A stretch of 64,000 nt of DNA from Trichomonas tenax (Eukaryota > Parabasalia > Trichomonadida > Trichomonadidae), in assembly GCA_023091735.1 (NCBI GenBank), contig JALKBU010000049.1, positions 45,280-109,279 on the forward strand, in the 5' to 3' direction. A program made the translations under genes and the position numbers. Within the stretch, counting starts at the first letter, position 1; every line of letters begins with the position of its first letter. The notes below the pieces were generated by a model that saw nothing but the letters and a program-made list of their open reading frames with translations, was not told the origin of the DNA and ran no database searches. This document shows positions 11,476-23,289 of the stretch, piece by piece.

Positions 11476-12915
11476 AATCTGCTGCAGTTCTGTGGCTGCT
11501 GCACTTACTTCATCATCATCAGAGTAAACAGCATCTTCATCCAAATATATCGCAAAGATCTCACAGCTACGTATTGCTTCAGTGAATTCTTGACTCTGTT
11601 TAACATAATTAAGCAATCCAGTGAGAATATCGAGTTGAACATCTGGTGTATAATGATCAAAGTTGTTTGAGATCTTTTCTATGACTTTCTGATCAATAAA
11701 TATATCAACAATCTTATGAGAGTGTATTGATTGCATTATATGTGATATCACACTCAAAGATCGAACTTGGTTCTTAAAATCAAAGCTTGAAATGTTTGTG
11801 AAAAGAGCATCAACGACAATGCATTCTTCTAACATCGGATATACTTCACCGTATATCATGTCAACGATTCTGTACGTTGATTTGGTCGTTTTTGATTTAT
11901 TTAATAATCTATCAGCTAAAATATTATAAAAACTTGGTGGCAATATACTCAAATCTATGTGTGAAACAATTTCTACCCATAGTGCGTCTGCTTCTTTACC
12001 TTGATAACATTCGATCTCATTATAAACAGTTATCAAACGAGAAATAAGCCAATTGAGTCTTGCTTGCTGTAAAAATGGACGACATCTGATTGCATATGTT
12101 AAAATTAAACATATAAAATGATAATAGAACTTAGGAAACATCGGCCTGTCGACCAATATATTTCCGATTTTCTTTGCTTCAGTTATAATTGCTGCTTCTT
12201 CTGCTGAATTTGGTAATAATTCAACAATCATATTTAATATAGGAATGAAAGCTGCAATACCCTCTTCATCGAGATATGAGAGTATAATTTGAATCAAATC
12301 TAGTAATGATGTTTCATATTTAAATTCATATTTCTTCTTTGCTGCAACTTGGCTTCGAGTCATTGTATATGGACAAGATGGCATATCTGATAGCAATTGG
12401 ATACATAATTGATCAAATTTAGCTTTTTCGAGTTTCTTTATTATATTTATTGCGATTGATTCGTCTTCTAGTGTGCTAACAAGAATTGAACAAGCATAAT
12501 ACTTTGCATGTGGCTCTCTGAGATGTATCCATTCTAATAAAATCGTAATATTTTCATTTGATAAAAAATTATCTTTATCTTCGGAGTTTGCGTATTTATT
12601 TAGAACTTTAATCAAATGGAGAAAGTTCAACGTATCTCTTGGACCGAAATTTTTGTCGATTTTACTCCAAAGAATCGCATATAGTTGATAATCGATCATT
12701 GCTTTATAAATTCGTTCATAAATAGGGTGCTTTTTGTATCGCGACTTAACGTCGATAATGTGATTGTTAATATTCTGCAATTGACTCGAAATATCCGAAT
12801 AATTTACTAAGGCATCGGCATAATTCTTAATTATATCGAAATTATAAACGAATCCGTACGGTACTTGTGATGGATCTGCTGTTTGATTTAAGTTCTCTTG
12901 ATTTTTAAAATCCAA
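11458..12915 (-). CDS. Helical-repeat (ARM/HEAT-like) protein of unknown function, 485 aa
   Basis: An uninterrupted 485-residue frame, almost entirely amphipathic helices with Ile/Leu at helix spacing (for example LLDLIQIILSYLDEEGIAAFIPILNMIVELL), as in ARM/HEAT-like proteins. The ends are acidic (IYLDEDAVYSDDDEVSAA near the C-terminus). There is no signal or membrane segment, so it is probably a cytosolic or nuclear scaffold. The stop is TAG, which shows TAG is a normal terminator in this genome. A TTTACATGTCA motif lies about 33 nt upstream of the ATG. No specific family is recognised. Confidence 0.78.
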   Translation of the reverse strand: MDFKNQENLNQTADPSQVPYGFVYNFDIIKNYADALVNYSDISSQLQNINNHIIDVKSRYKKHPIYERIYKAMIDYQLYAILWSKIDKNFGPRDTLNFLHLIKVLNKYANSEDKDNFLSNENITILLEWIHLREPHAKYYACSILVSTLEDESIAINIIKKLEKAKFDQLCIQLLSDMPSCPYTMTRSQVAAKKKYEFKYETSLLDLIQIILSYLDEEGIAAFIPILNMIVELLPNSAEEAAIITEAKKIGNILVDRPMFPKFYYHFICLILTYAIRCRPFLQQARLNWLISRLITVYNEIECYQGKEADALWVEIVSHIDLSILPPSFYNILADRLLNKSKTTKSTYRIVDMIYGEVYPMLEECIVVDALFTNISSFDFKNQVRSLSVISHIMQSIHSHKIVDIFIDQKVIEKISNNFDHYTPDVQLDILTGLLNYVKQSQEFTEAIRSCEIFAIYLDEDAVYSDDDEVSAAATELQQILFPQE

Positions 12916-13247
12916 AAATAAAAAATGCTAAATGTCAAAAATCAATCTTTACATGTCAAATTTTAATATATTTTGCTTTAGACACTTCTTTTGCTTTTTC
13001 AGGATAATAATGCATTAAAGTATAACATTATCTATGTATTAATTTCACCTCCAAATGATATTTAATTATTCATGGTGGTTTCATATGCTTAAGCATATGA
13101 AGCATTTTTATTTAATTTTTTTTTCGTTTAATTTAGAACTAATTTAAAACAAATCTGCTACAGCATATTAGATTATAGGCATTACCAATCTTTCTCAAAT
13201 TATCCTACATGATTTAAATATTTTTTTAAAGCATCAAAAAATCAGTT
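12916..13247. other. Spacer with promoter-proximal TTTACATGTCA
   Basis: A 330-bp AT-rich spacer between the helical-repeat gene and the GH47 gene, both on the minus strand. TTTACATGTCAAA lies at 12948-12960, so the gene sees TTTGACATGTAAA about 33-45 nt before its ATG. A second half-motif, ATGTCAAAAAT, is at 12932-12942. Nothing else is recognised. Confidence 0.5.
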
Positions 13248-14045
13248 TTATATATCAAACAATAACATTGGAGACCATTTTTCGGTTTCTGCTTGAGAAA
13301 AAATCCTGAAAGGATGTGCTTCGGTGTTGAACACCCATTCAGCTGGAGAGATAAATGACGAATCCGAGAAAGTTAAATAAAGATATTTCAGAGTTTCAGA
13401 GAAGAAGAAACTTTCCTGATTTCCAAGGATGTCTGTATCGTTAGGATCATCAACATCACTGATCCATGAAAATCCTTCTTCGCGTCTCGCATATTTGTTT
13501 ATCGCTGTAAATATTTTCCAAGCGTATCGACGCCATTTGAGTAATCCAGTGAATTTCCACATGACATATATTGACTCAACAGTTTCTGGTCTGAGTTTGT
13601 AGACATATTCATGCGGCACGATTTGCTCATCGTAATCGACACTATCAGGCCCTACTCCTGTTTTCATCATCTCATATATTCTGTAGAAAGTCTCTGTCAA
13701 ATTATCAGCAAGTCTGATGTCTTCTTCAGCTTTTGGATTGTCTTTCACTGTTCCAACAGCGAGCATTCCTCCAATAAACGTTTCAAGATGTTCCTGCGTG
13801 ATTGATTTCTCTTTGTATATTGTGTTATAACCAGTAACTCCTGTTAATTCTCCGTGGCGATAGAGTATAAATTGCTTTATTTCTGTCACAATTTGGCAGT
13901 ACTTCTCGAGCATCTTCTTCGACACTCCATTCGTCATTATATACATTTTAATGATATACTCATAGTATGAATCTACACCGCTGCCAACGCTCAAATATCC
14001 ATAGGACTCAAAATGCTCTGAGATTAATCCAGTTTTGTATTCAGT
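13248..14045 (-). pseudogene. GH47 alpha-1,2-mannosidase, C-terminal half (after in-frame TAG)
   Basis: The continuation, in the same frame, of the gene opening at 14831, separated from it only by the TAG at 14046-14048. It holds the larger part of the GH47 (class I alpha-1,2-mannosidase) barrel: GLISEHFE, the family signature SVGSGVDSYYEYIIK, ETFIGGMLAVG, YKLRPETVESIYVMW and WVFNTEAHPF. These carry the acidic residues expected for catalysis and calcium binding. The family trims alpha-1,2-linked mannose from N-glycans in the ER and Golgi. No frameshift or second stop is seen, so decay is recent, or the stop is strain-specific, a sequence error, or read through. On its own this half lacks the membrane anchor and the start of the barrel. 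Confidence 0.85.
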
Positions 14046-14831
14046 CTATAAAGTGTAATAGTTTTGGATTGCGAGTTCAATGTATTTTTCATCACCGGTG
14101 ATGGCTGAAAGTCTGGCAAACTCTAAGTGGAATGATGCTGTATCAGCCAAAGTCACCATATCCGTTTCTATTATTTCTGCATCAATTTTTGTTCCGTTTA
14201 ATGTAAGTTTCAATTCTGAGAAGAAAATGCCTTCTCCCATTAATGGATACAGAATGTCCGCGTATTCCATCGCTCTGTGGAGGAATAGGCTGTCTCCTGT
14301 TAGTTCATACGTCGAGATAAAGCTTCCAATGTATCTAATGATAAATTCGAAAATGCTCCACTGTCCATGAGGAAGAAAATCATTTTCGACAAACATTCTT
14401 GCTTCTTCAAACTCTTTTGTGAGATTCATCAAATATAGAGTTGTGAGAGAGTCTATAATTGTTAATCCAGAGTTAAATTTGTTGGAGCATTCTCCAATTG
14501 CGACATATTCATCCTGGCCCCAGCAATACTTCTTATACGCATTCCATCCATGGATAAAAGCTTCCTTTATTGCCTCAGTTTTATTTACATCGGCACTTAT
14601 TTTCGGGAAATCTTTTTTGTATAAAGGATTTGAAAGATTTGCTGAAAATAGACTTACTTCAGGCAAGTTGCCTACTATGGTAAGTATTATCGCGTTACTC
14701 TTAATAAAATAAATAATTATATAATAAATAGAGATCAAAACCGAAACAGCGCACAGACAGATGTGGGCGCTATCGATTCTTGAGTGTAGAGCATCAATAT
14801 TCTTCCGCATATTGTAGCCTACATACATCAT
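14046..14831 (-). pseudogene. GH47 alpha-1,2-mannosidase, N-terminal half (ends at premature TAG)
   Basis: A 261-residue frame starting MMYVGYNMRKN, with a short cytosolic tail and one membrane helix at about residues 23-43 (type II anchor, as in ER/Golgi mannosidases), then the first third of the GH47 barrel: EAFIHGWNAYKKYCWGQDE, GLTIIDSLTTLYLMNL and MVTLADTASFHLEFARLSAITGD. It ends at TAG 14046-14048, after which the same frame continues for another 265 codons of good GH47 sequence. The truncated product alone should be inactive because later catalytic residues are missing. The family is secure. Confidence 0.85.
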
Positions 14832-17800
14832 TCTGCTTGCATATATAAAAATGTCACTTTTAAAAAAGAATTGAAATTTGAGGAAAATTATCTAAAGTCG
14901 AATGGAGGTGAATACTTCTTGATTCAAGACTAATAAACCATTCGATTAGATCCGTTTATTCGAGTTTGGTTGGTAAAAAGCCTCAATAATGGTGAGAAAG
15001 AGAACTCACTACACAAAAAACCTCATCAATGAAGAACTCAGAATACTTTGTGGAAAATTCGGAACAGAAAACTCTTTGGCCATTGGAAAACCTTGAAACT
15101 GAACAGAAGGAAAAGAAAAAGAAAAAAACACAACCAAAAGTTCATTGGGTGTGAAAAAAGAGAAGAGAAAACTTCTTTGAAACCAATGTAGCCAAGGGTA
15201 AATCAGGAAACGTAATCGCCACTGACTTCTGTAACCGATCTTCATAAGAACTCAGGAATCATTTCTATCTCATAAAACCCATGAATCCACTTATAGCCAC
15301 TCCCCAGGGAAAATTCGAAAACCTTCAAATCAAGAATACCGAAAATGCATCTAAGAAAACCAAAAACTCCTTCAAAAGGCAACCAGTAATGAACCGATAT
15401 CGAATGCTATGGAACCAAATGGAACCCTGATCGAATATATCGTGGTAGCATACCCTGAACAATGAACTTGAATCCTGACCATAAACAACCTGGAACAATG
15501 AACCTGCTAACTGAACCTGATCAATGAACATCAAGAGCCATGAACGAAAAGGAACTGGAACAAATGAAACTTTCTTCAATGAAACATCAGAACCAGAACA
15601 TTGAGGAAACAGAAATGACTTCATGAAACCTACTCGAGTTCGAACTTAAGAAACCATGGAAACTAGGAACGTAGTGGCATCGGAACCAAAGGCGGCAAGT
15701 TTGGATCATCGTGGCTTGTGGCTGGGAGCTCAATGAATCATTTATGATCTGATCTATTATTATCTCAAAAAAGATTGTCGTCAAAAAGTACACGGAGCTG
15801 CTAACTTATTAAAATATTCCTTAATCCTTATATCCCTACATTAATGTCGATGAACAAATTAGCTTTCAAGTGATAAAGAAAAGAAGTGGATTTGAATGAA
15901 TATGTTCGTAAAAACAATCATCGTTCATCATCCTCCATCTAAAGTGTCAGAACCGTAATCTAAAGATCCAATAAAATGTCGCAATCCATAAATCCTTGTG
16001 TATCCATACCAGAAAACTGAGACCTCCTAAAATGCATGAACTGAACAGAAGCGAGTCAAAAATGATGAATCTAATATAATGAATGAAGATTGAAACAAAG
16101 ATCTTTGATGTAACTTGAAAAATGATGAATCAATATGAACATAGAACAGAAGGAGCATGAATGAGACCTGATCCATCAGAACCAAAGAAACCTGGGAAAC
16201 AGAAACAATGATCTGAACAAATCTGAATCTTGCACCAGTGAATCTATACTTGGGAAACTGAACTGTACAGGAAATGAACTTTAAAATGCAACACTGAACA
16301 CCATCGAAGAACAATGAATGAGGAAAATGATGAATCTCATAATGAATACCTGAAAGGAAAAATGGAAAATGCAAGGAAACTGATGAATCTGATAATGAGC
16401 TTGATATAAATGCATTGAAACTGGATGAATGGAATGGATTGAAAGGAAAATCTATGAACAGTGAACCTATGTGTGCATATATGAGTTGCTCTATATGCTA
16501 TTGATCTATTAGGACTATGGATCTATGCATGAAAAATGCTGAATGGAAAAGGATACTGGACAGGATGCAAATGATGAATATCTGATGAACTTTCTACAAA
16601 AAGAAATGATAGGATTATCAACTGGAACAGAAAATGACCAATTAGAATGCTGAAATATTGGAAAATGCAATAATGAATCAAATGAATGGCGATGGGATGA
16701 ACTGAACGTGAAGAAAAGTATATGTAAACGATAACAATGTAAACTAAATCGATAAATGAAGAAATGAAACAAGGGATGATGAAAGGGATTGAAAGTAGGG
16801 TAAGTGGATATGTTATGCAGTCCTATATGAGTCGAAATAGATTATATTGAAATTATGTATGAATCTATAGGTATAGAGCTATATATTCTGAAGAATCTGC
16901 TAAATATAGTGAAAAGATGAATGCACATCTATATGAAACTATAGATGAAAAGTAGTGATAAAATTCAAAGTACTGTAAGTTTAATAAGATCTTCATTGAA
17001 GATTTTGAACATAAAACTGTGAAAGAACCTTGTGTATCGAAGAAACCAAGGGGCATTGATGAATATCATGATAAAGGAATCATGAAACAATGTTGGCCTA
17101 CTAAGATCCATAAAGTAGTCTCACGGAAAGTAAGGTTAATGTTGATTAGGATTTGTTATAATGTTGTATAGAATGAATATAAATAAGTAATTGAAAAGAA
17201 CTTGGAGAGATGAAATTAATGAACACAGATAAGGATACACGTCCTTTGGATGGATGTAAAACTAGAAAGGAAAGTACGTAAAAGGAAGAAAACTAAACCT
17301 AAAAATGATTAGCAGCAAAATTTCGGTTTGTTTCAATTTGAAAATCATGATTCTCAAAAATTGAGAGAATGACCACTTAATGAATTGTTCGCTGAAATTT
17401 TATTATTTTTCATCACTGTTTTAGTAGGTTAATACAACAATTATATTCGTGATCGTCAAAATTTTGAAAAAATTTGGGATATTGCTACGATATTTGATAT
17501 ATCCATCATATGGAGAACCTAGAAAACTCGAGTTTCTCGCTTAATTTTTTTATTACTTGTCGTTTTATGTATTCCGCTGTTTTATTATGTTTTTATCACT
17601 CCCATTATATGATAAAACCAAATAAGTAGAAATAACCATTGATATTTGAATTCAACCTCAAAAATTATAACTATGTTTTGACGTTGCAAATAGACATAGA
17701 ATGCGATATAATAACGAAATAATCCAATAGAATCTTTTATAGGGTGTTTTACTGAGAATGATGACATTGGAACAAAAGTTAGAAGGGAATAACCACAAAA

Positions 17801-18592
17801 ATTAAAACACTTCTTTTGAAATCTTGTTGGGTATAATTAGAAGATGGTGCCGGGAACCTTAAAATCAAAGACGCATATTTTGTGGGGATACTCTATAGCC
17901 CATAGGGATGCTATTTTCAGAGGATTCGTCGAAATACGAATCTTGGTGTTCAAAACATTTTGAGAATCCAAAGTGACGGTTTTTTCCCAATGGAGGCCTA
18001 GAGCAATAGAGCTCCACAGTTAGACTTCTAAAAGATGTGTGTTGTGGCGTTATGTTCCCATCTGTTTGTTTGGCTTAAATATTGAGAATCTTGGATTTTT
18101 ATTAGACTTTGATATTTTCCAAGAAATAGTTTTTCGTCTTTTAGTTAAAATATCATAACAGATTTGTCTACAATATGTGTGTAAATCAGAGGCATCGCAA
18201 CTTTTGATCTATTTCCATCCTGAGTTCATCTTATAAATGATTCCAATAGATTTCCATAGCTTCTATTATCAATCAAGTATGATGTAGATTTGCTATCGAT
18301 GTAGCCTGAAATTGAGCCACAAATTCTAAATATATTTTGCTCCAATTGTATATATGAGGAATTGATGAGAAATAACTTGGATTATGCATACAACGACTGA
18401 ATCATTATGATTTACCTTTAAAAAAGATATATCTTTAAACATGTGAAACATCATTTTTTAACCCAAAAGTGAAGTGGTGAATTGACAAAATCTGCCCTTT
18501 TAGAAAAATTGGTTATCCTTTAATAGCTATTATATCTTATGAAGAATCTAAATATCCAAAAATGCAAAAATCCCATTATTTTTCTGCGTCCT
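14832..18592. other. Long gene-free region including a purine-skewed tract
   Basis: About 3.8 kb without a supported gene. From roughly 14990 to 17290 the plus strand is strongly purine-biased and full of short words such as TGAAC, GGAAC, ATGAA and GAATC, without a fixed period. The skew gives several open frames of 60-115 codons on the minus strand that are rich in Ser, Phe and Leu; they have no domains and look like artefacts. The first half is less AT-rich than the second. From 17300 to 18590 the DNA is ordinary AT-rich spacer. It could be decayed repeat DNA or a long non-coding transcript. Confidence 0.5.
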
Positions 18593-18902
18593 CCCTTCTG
18601 GTATAATAAAGAGTCACGAAAAAGTGATGTGTTTACATGGCAAATGTATTTCATTTTGACATGTAAAATTAGTTAGCTAATTAGAATATGTATTTATAAA
18701 GTTCAAATAAACTTGTTATAGCATCGGAAAATCTTATTAGTGAATCTATCAAGCTTGCTAGAGCGTCTATCAAGCTTGTTAGAGAGTCTATTAAGCTCAA
18801 TAGTACACCCTTTGTTAAAATGGCAGACTTTACATGTCGAAACATATTTATAACTGCCATGTAAACATGTCACTTTTCGTGACTCTTTATTATACCCTTC
18901 AT
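18593..18902. mobile_element. MITE with ~70-bp terminal inverted repeats
   Basis: The sequence from 18601 (GTATAATAAAGAGTCACG) is repeated in reverse complement ending at 18895, and the arms match imperfectly for about 70 bp. Flanking bases CCCTTCTG (18593-18600) and CCCTTCAT (18895-18902) could be an 8-bp target duplication with two differences, which would suit hAT- or Mutator-type mobilisation. The ~290-bp element codes for nothing. Both arms contain GTTTACATG and TTTACATGTC motifs. The centre (18742-18802) holds about three diverged copies of a 21-bp unit, TCTATCAAGCTTGYTAGAG. Confidence 0.78.
18742..18802. repeat. Three diverged ~21-bp tandem units inside the MITE
   Basis: TCTATCAAGCTTGCTAGAG, TCTATCAAGCTTGTTAGAG and TCTATTAAGCTCAATAG follow one another with 2-bp links. 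The units are themselves partly palindromic around AAGCTT. They sit in the middle of the inverted-repeat element. Confidence 0.7.
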
Positions 18903-19250
18903 CTATGCTTTAATATGGAAATGCAGATTGTTATTAGCTTACGTCTATCCAAAATTGACAATTATTTCCACTCAAAGTTGGGAAAGAATTTTCTTGCCAT
19001 GCGAAATCAATCCGTGGAAATTGTATAAGGATATATTTCTGCACAGGCACTTTTCCTAAATCCCTTTCAATTTTTGATTGCTCGCAAAATTTTTTTCATT
19101 GATAGGGATTCATGATGATTCTGAGCATATTTTGAAAAAAATGCATAGATGTAAAAAATCATTTTGTATGATAACTGGGGCTTTCTACCCTCATAGTTTC
19201 CATTTAGATATGCAAATCATGATTTACCGGTTTTATTTTTTTATTTTTTT

Positions 19251-19283
<33 letters not shown>

Positions 19284-19357
19284 TTATTTTTTTTTTTGTA
19301 TTTTTGAGAGAACTCACAGAATAAAGAAAAACCGTCATCTTGCCTTCAAACTCTTGA
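18903..19357. other. Spacer leading to the broken 3.6-kb gene
   Basis: AT-rich spacer. It ends in a low-complexity T and TTA tract (19231-19297) about 60 bp before the first codon of the broken gene. A 111-codon plus-strand frame (19078-19413) is produced by this tract (a run of Phe and Leu) and is not real. Confidence 0.5.
19231..19297. repeat. Poly-T and (TTA)n simple repeat
   Basis: A T-run, then about eight TTA/ATT triplets, then another T-run. It is a simple low-complexity tract likely to vary in length between isolates. Confidence 0.9.
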
Positions 19358-22300
19358 ATGGACGCGGACCCGGTCCTGGACATTACTACCCCGGGCGTCG
19401 AAGAGTTCGTTGAGTTTGACCCTGACGAGACAGAATTCGTGTACGACAAACAGCCTAATTTTCATGAAATCTTCATGAAATATAACATGACGCATAACGA
19501 AATATCTTTATTTAACATATAGTACACAATCCACAAGTTCTATAATTATATGGTGCACTCATCAAATATGCAGGCGCATGATAAAGAAATATTTCTGCAA
19601 ATCATCAAAATTCATGAATTATTATGCGATAAATTAGATATCTTCGTTTCAGTGAAAGATAACCTATACACTACACTTCAAGATATAACACTCACATCTA
19701 TGGATTGCTTTGATAATTTTTATTTTGATATTTTTCTTGTGTAATTCGTGACGCACCGCACAATTTTCAACAAACAAGTTCAAATAGTGAATCATTATCA
19801 TCACATTTCTAAACATCCTCCCCAAGTATTCACTGAAGAATATCCGATATTCCAAAAACAGAAAAGGATTATGGCAGCCCTCATGTCATTCTTAAAAGAC
19901 GAAATGCTACCACGATCTTGCAATAAGATTATTCGCAAAACTCGGAAACTTAGGGAATTATTTTTTTAATTATAGAAACATCTCCAATTGATGCGGACAA
20001 GCTCAAGAGCGCCGATACATCAGCTTTCAACAGTGTCATTACGCTTGTCCTCGATCTCAAAGGAATGCTACTCGGACGTCAGCTCCTGAACATGTGTCAA
20101 CAATTCATTCCTCAATCGAAGATCGATGCGCAAAAGCGGAGTTTTCTCAAGAAAGAGGAGATCCTCAAGCAGTAGATATAGTTAGAGAAGGAATATATCG
20201 ATCTAGCGGAGTCCAGAGGCACCGAAAGGATCGCACAGCAGAGTTCAGAAGATCTCAAAATTTCAGAGAACCTCTTCAATCCAATCCTTACTCTTCATTC
20301 AAATTCTGAGCTCATCCAGCGCGCTGTGGAAATGCTAAAACAGGGGATAGAGAACCAGGACATTAAGCCAGACGTCTCGAAAAAGTCTTTCCTCGAAGTT
20401 TTGGATTGCCTCAAAAAATTCATCAACAAAATTAACTGCATTATGCCAGAAATCGAGCTCTATGAGACGAAAATAGCGCTGAGGCTCACATCTGCAAACT
20501 TGACGCAGGAAAAATCGGATATTATTCACAAGTTTATCTGCTCAATTGACCAGTTTTACGGACCGATTACAAAAGTGTCTCAACTTTCTAATATCCAGCA
20601 TCTTTTTAAGCTTATGAAAGAAATTGACGAGTGTAAGCAGTTATGCAAATCTTTCGAAATGGTTTTCATTTCGTTTCTGAGAATAATTGAGGTTATCGAA
20701 CTGACTAATGACCTGATCAGCCGCAAACTGCTCAACGATAATATCGACCTCCTCGCTTTAGATTTTGATTATGCTGAAAATATTACTATACCGCCCGAAT
20801 TCCGCGCAAAGTTCAACAGCGTTTGTCAATACCTTCTTGATAATAACATTGATATATCCAAAAACCAGAATTTCGAATTCGATAAATTTGATCATTCCGA
20901 ATATTCATCCAATATTGAAGGAGCTGAACAACCTCCTGTCGAAGCTTCCATTTGCGCCAGAATTCGAATTCGCTCACAAGTTTGTTGAGAAATTATTTGA
21001 TACGCAGAAAAATTTCAAGTATTTTTTTCAAACAGAGATGGATTTCATCAGGCTGTCGAAGATATCCGATATTCCAAATATCGATAGGATCCTACACAAT
21101 CTGAAATCCATCAGATGCTTGGATTCTATTTACTTCATGCTCGATAAAGTACGTTCTATATCGTACGAAATGGCAGCCCAGAACACCTACTTAAGGCTGG
21201 CCTACATTGTGAATGATCAGTGCGACCATTTGAAGAATGTTTCGTTAATTAATCCTCTGAATCCAAAGCATCTTCAAGACATTATTTACAAGCAGAACCT
21301 TCTCAAGCTTGTTTTCCTCATGAAAATATATTGGCCAACGCTTCTTGAACTCAAAGATTCAAAACAAATAAGGCATTTGTTTAATCTTATAATCGAATGT
21401 CTTCAATCCAAGCAATTCAAGATATTTATGCCTCTATATGAATACTTCAGCAGCAAGAATACTGAAGATTTTCCACAAAGTGAAAATATTATGGAATTGT
21501 GCCTTAACTTGTTTATGATTTCAACAAGGATCAATTTTGAACATGGTTGGATCAACGAAAAATACACAAAACCAACTATTCACGATTTGTTAGAATATTT
21601 GATCCCTTAGAAGACTTCGTAGCAGGCCTCAATTCACCTAAGCTCCTCAACGAGTTCAGCTCATTGAAATATGGAAGTTCATCCACACAATCCCTTATTG
21701 AACTCGCTCTCTATATAATTTCAGAGTCAAACTTAGTATACGATACGAAGAATTTCGTAGAAACACTCCTCCCTGTATCAATATTTGTATCCAACATTGA
21801 AGGCTTAGATTTCGCAGCGAGTTTAGTTGCAAGACAGATTCAGTCGGACTTCATTAAGCCTTATGCCGTGGCGTCATTCAACCTTCCCCGCTTCAGCTTC
21901 ATGTTTTCAGATCTTCTTTTCTACTTGAACACAGTCGGTATCATCTCTCCAAGTGAGTCCTATAAAGCGATTCAGATGACCATCCAATTAAAGAACATTC
22001 ATCCGCCAAACTTAGTTCTCAGGACAGAGGTTAAAGATATCCTGCAAAACATAAAAAACGCGGCCAATTTTGTTTCCAACTACTGCACAAAGGATAATGC
22101 TGCCATTGTGCGCATATTTGAGTCCTTAAAGACTGCAATTAATTTTACGATAACTAATTCCTAGGTCTCTCTTTGCTTCTTGTCTTTCATTCAAGAAAAA
22201 TTGTTTTCAGGAGAGAATGTTACAGAGGAGTGCGTTATCTTGCTTACATATTTCGATAAGAATGACTCGAATTATTTGAATATAAGATCATACCTTGATT

Positions 22301-22995
22301 GCATCAAGGCAATACAAAGCGTTCTGATCATCATTGACCAGCTCGATAGTTTCAACATGAATATCGGTTATTGGAGATACGAATTATACGATATTCCGGT
22401 TCCAGTGAATCCAAAGCGACAAAATCCGAAGATCAACAGACAGCATATTGTATCTCCAAAGTACTGGGCACCTGTTACTCTTCTCGAAGTTGATGGCCAA
22501 CGTAGATTAATCGATTGCTTCGAAAAGGAGCAGGAGGAGCGTGACCAGATCATCCCGCAGATAAAAGAATATGATGAAATAATACAAAAGCAGAAACAAA
22601 TCGAGAAAGAGAATGTCGACACTCAGCTTAACCGGATTTTCTTGATAGATTCAATGAAGTCATACGCTGCAAAGACCGAGACCATCACTAAAACAGACAA
22701 TCATAAAACCTTATCGGATTCCTCTGTATATCATGATCAGGAACGAAGGCTTTTGACTGATCATCTTATGCTTAGCGAATGCGTGAGTAATTATATTGAG
22801 CGCGATTTTGCAATATCTTCGAAACAAATACACGAGAATCGAATATTGACAATTACAAACGAAACTAACACCTCATCACAGTGCTCCGAATGTGAGCATG
22901 AAGAGTGCTCTGATGAGCGTCAAGAGAATTCTGTTTTGAACGAAGAATTATTGTCATTTCTTGGACACCTTTCAGTTCAACTTCATTCGGTGTGA
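19358..22995 (+). pseudogene. Large gene of unknown function, broken at many points
   Basis: A former gene of about 1200 codons, starting MDADPVLDITTPGVEEF at 19358. The first 600 bases are cut by in-frame stops at 19520 (TAG), 19742 (TAA) and 19967 (TAA). The reading then moves to another frame from about 19972, meets TAG at 20173 and TAG at 20179, and runs on to about 20900. Frameshifts near 20895-20930 and near 21590, and a TAG at 22162, interrupt the rest before the natural TGA at 22993. The largest open pieces are 20326-20988, 20765-21610, 21547-22164 and 22180-22995. Each has balanced, helical, coding-like protein sequence that follows from the piece before. The C-terminal part is charged with a Cys/His/Glu patch (SSQCSECEHEECSDE). 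No family is recognised and there is no membrane segment. Confidence 0.7.
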
Positions 22996-23289
22996 ACTAG
23001 TATCCTTATTATACAGTTAATAAGTTGTTGTTATTTATTTTTTTTCACATGTAAAGTTTATATTTTGTTATATAAAATCGTATTTCGTAAGCAAAAAGTT
23101 TTGGAATATTGCCCAACAACGCAAGGCCTTCTTATGTTAGAAATATCGAATGTTGGTGGCATTATCAATCTAACTTTCTGAAATAAAGATTAATGCCTTG
23201 TAAAATTTTGTTTTTGTTATGTAAATATTTACATGACAGTATAAAAATTGCAAAATAAAACGTTTACGTGACAAAATTAGTTTTATAAA
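22996..23289. other. Spacer and putative promoter of the membrane-protein gene
   Basis: About 290 bp of AT-rich DNA. It holds CACATGTAAAG at 23046-23056, TTTACATGACA at 23229-23239 and TTTACGTGACAAAATTAG at 23263-23280, the last only 9 nt before the ATG at 23290. I infer a regulatory role from their position and recurrence. Confidence 0.45.

Noticed and set aside
15009..17056. Several minus-strand open frames of 60-115 codons
   Set aside because: They are low-complexity Ser/Phe/Leu strings produced by the purine-rich opposite strand and show no domain or start context.
19078..19413. 111-codon plus-strand frame across the T/TTA tract
   Set aside because: Its centre is a Phe/Leu run encoded by simple repeat, and it overlaps the start of the broken gene in another frame.
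19520..22164. Introns to explain the stops in the 3.6-kb gene
   Set aside because: No GTATGT...ACTAACACACAG-type boundaries were found around the breaks, and the frames change without removable segments.
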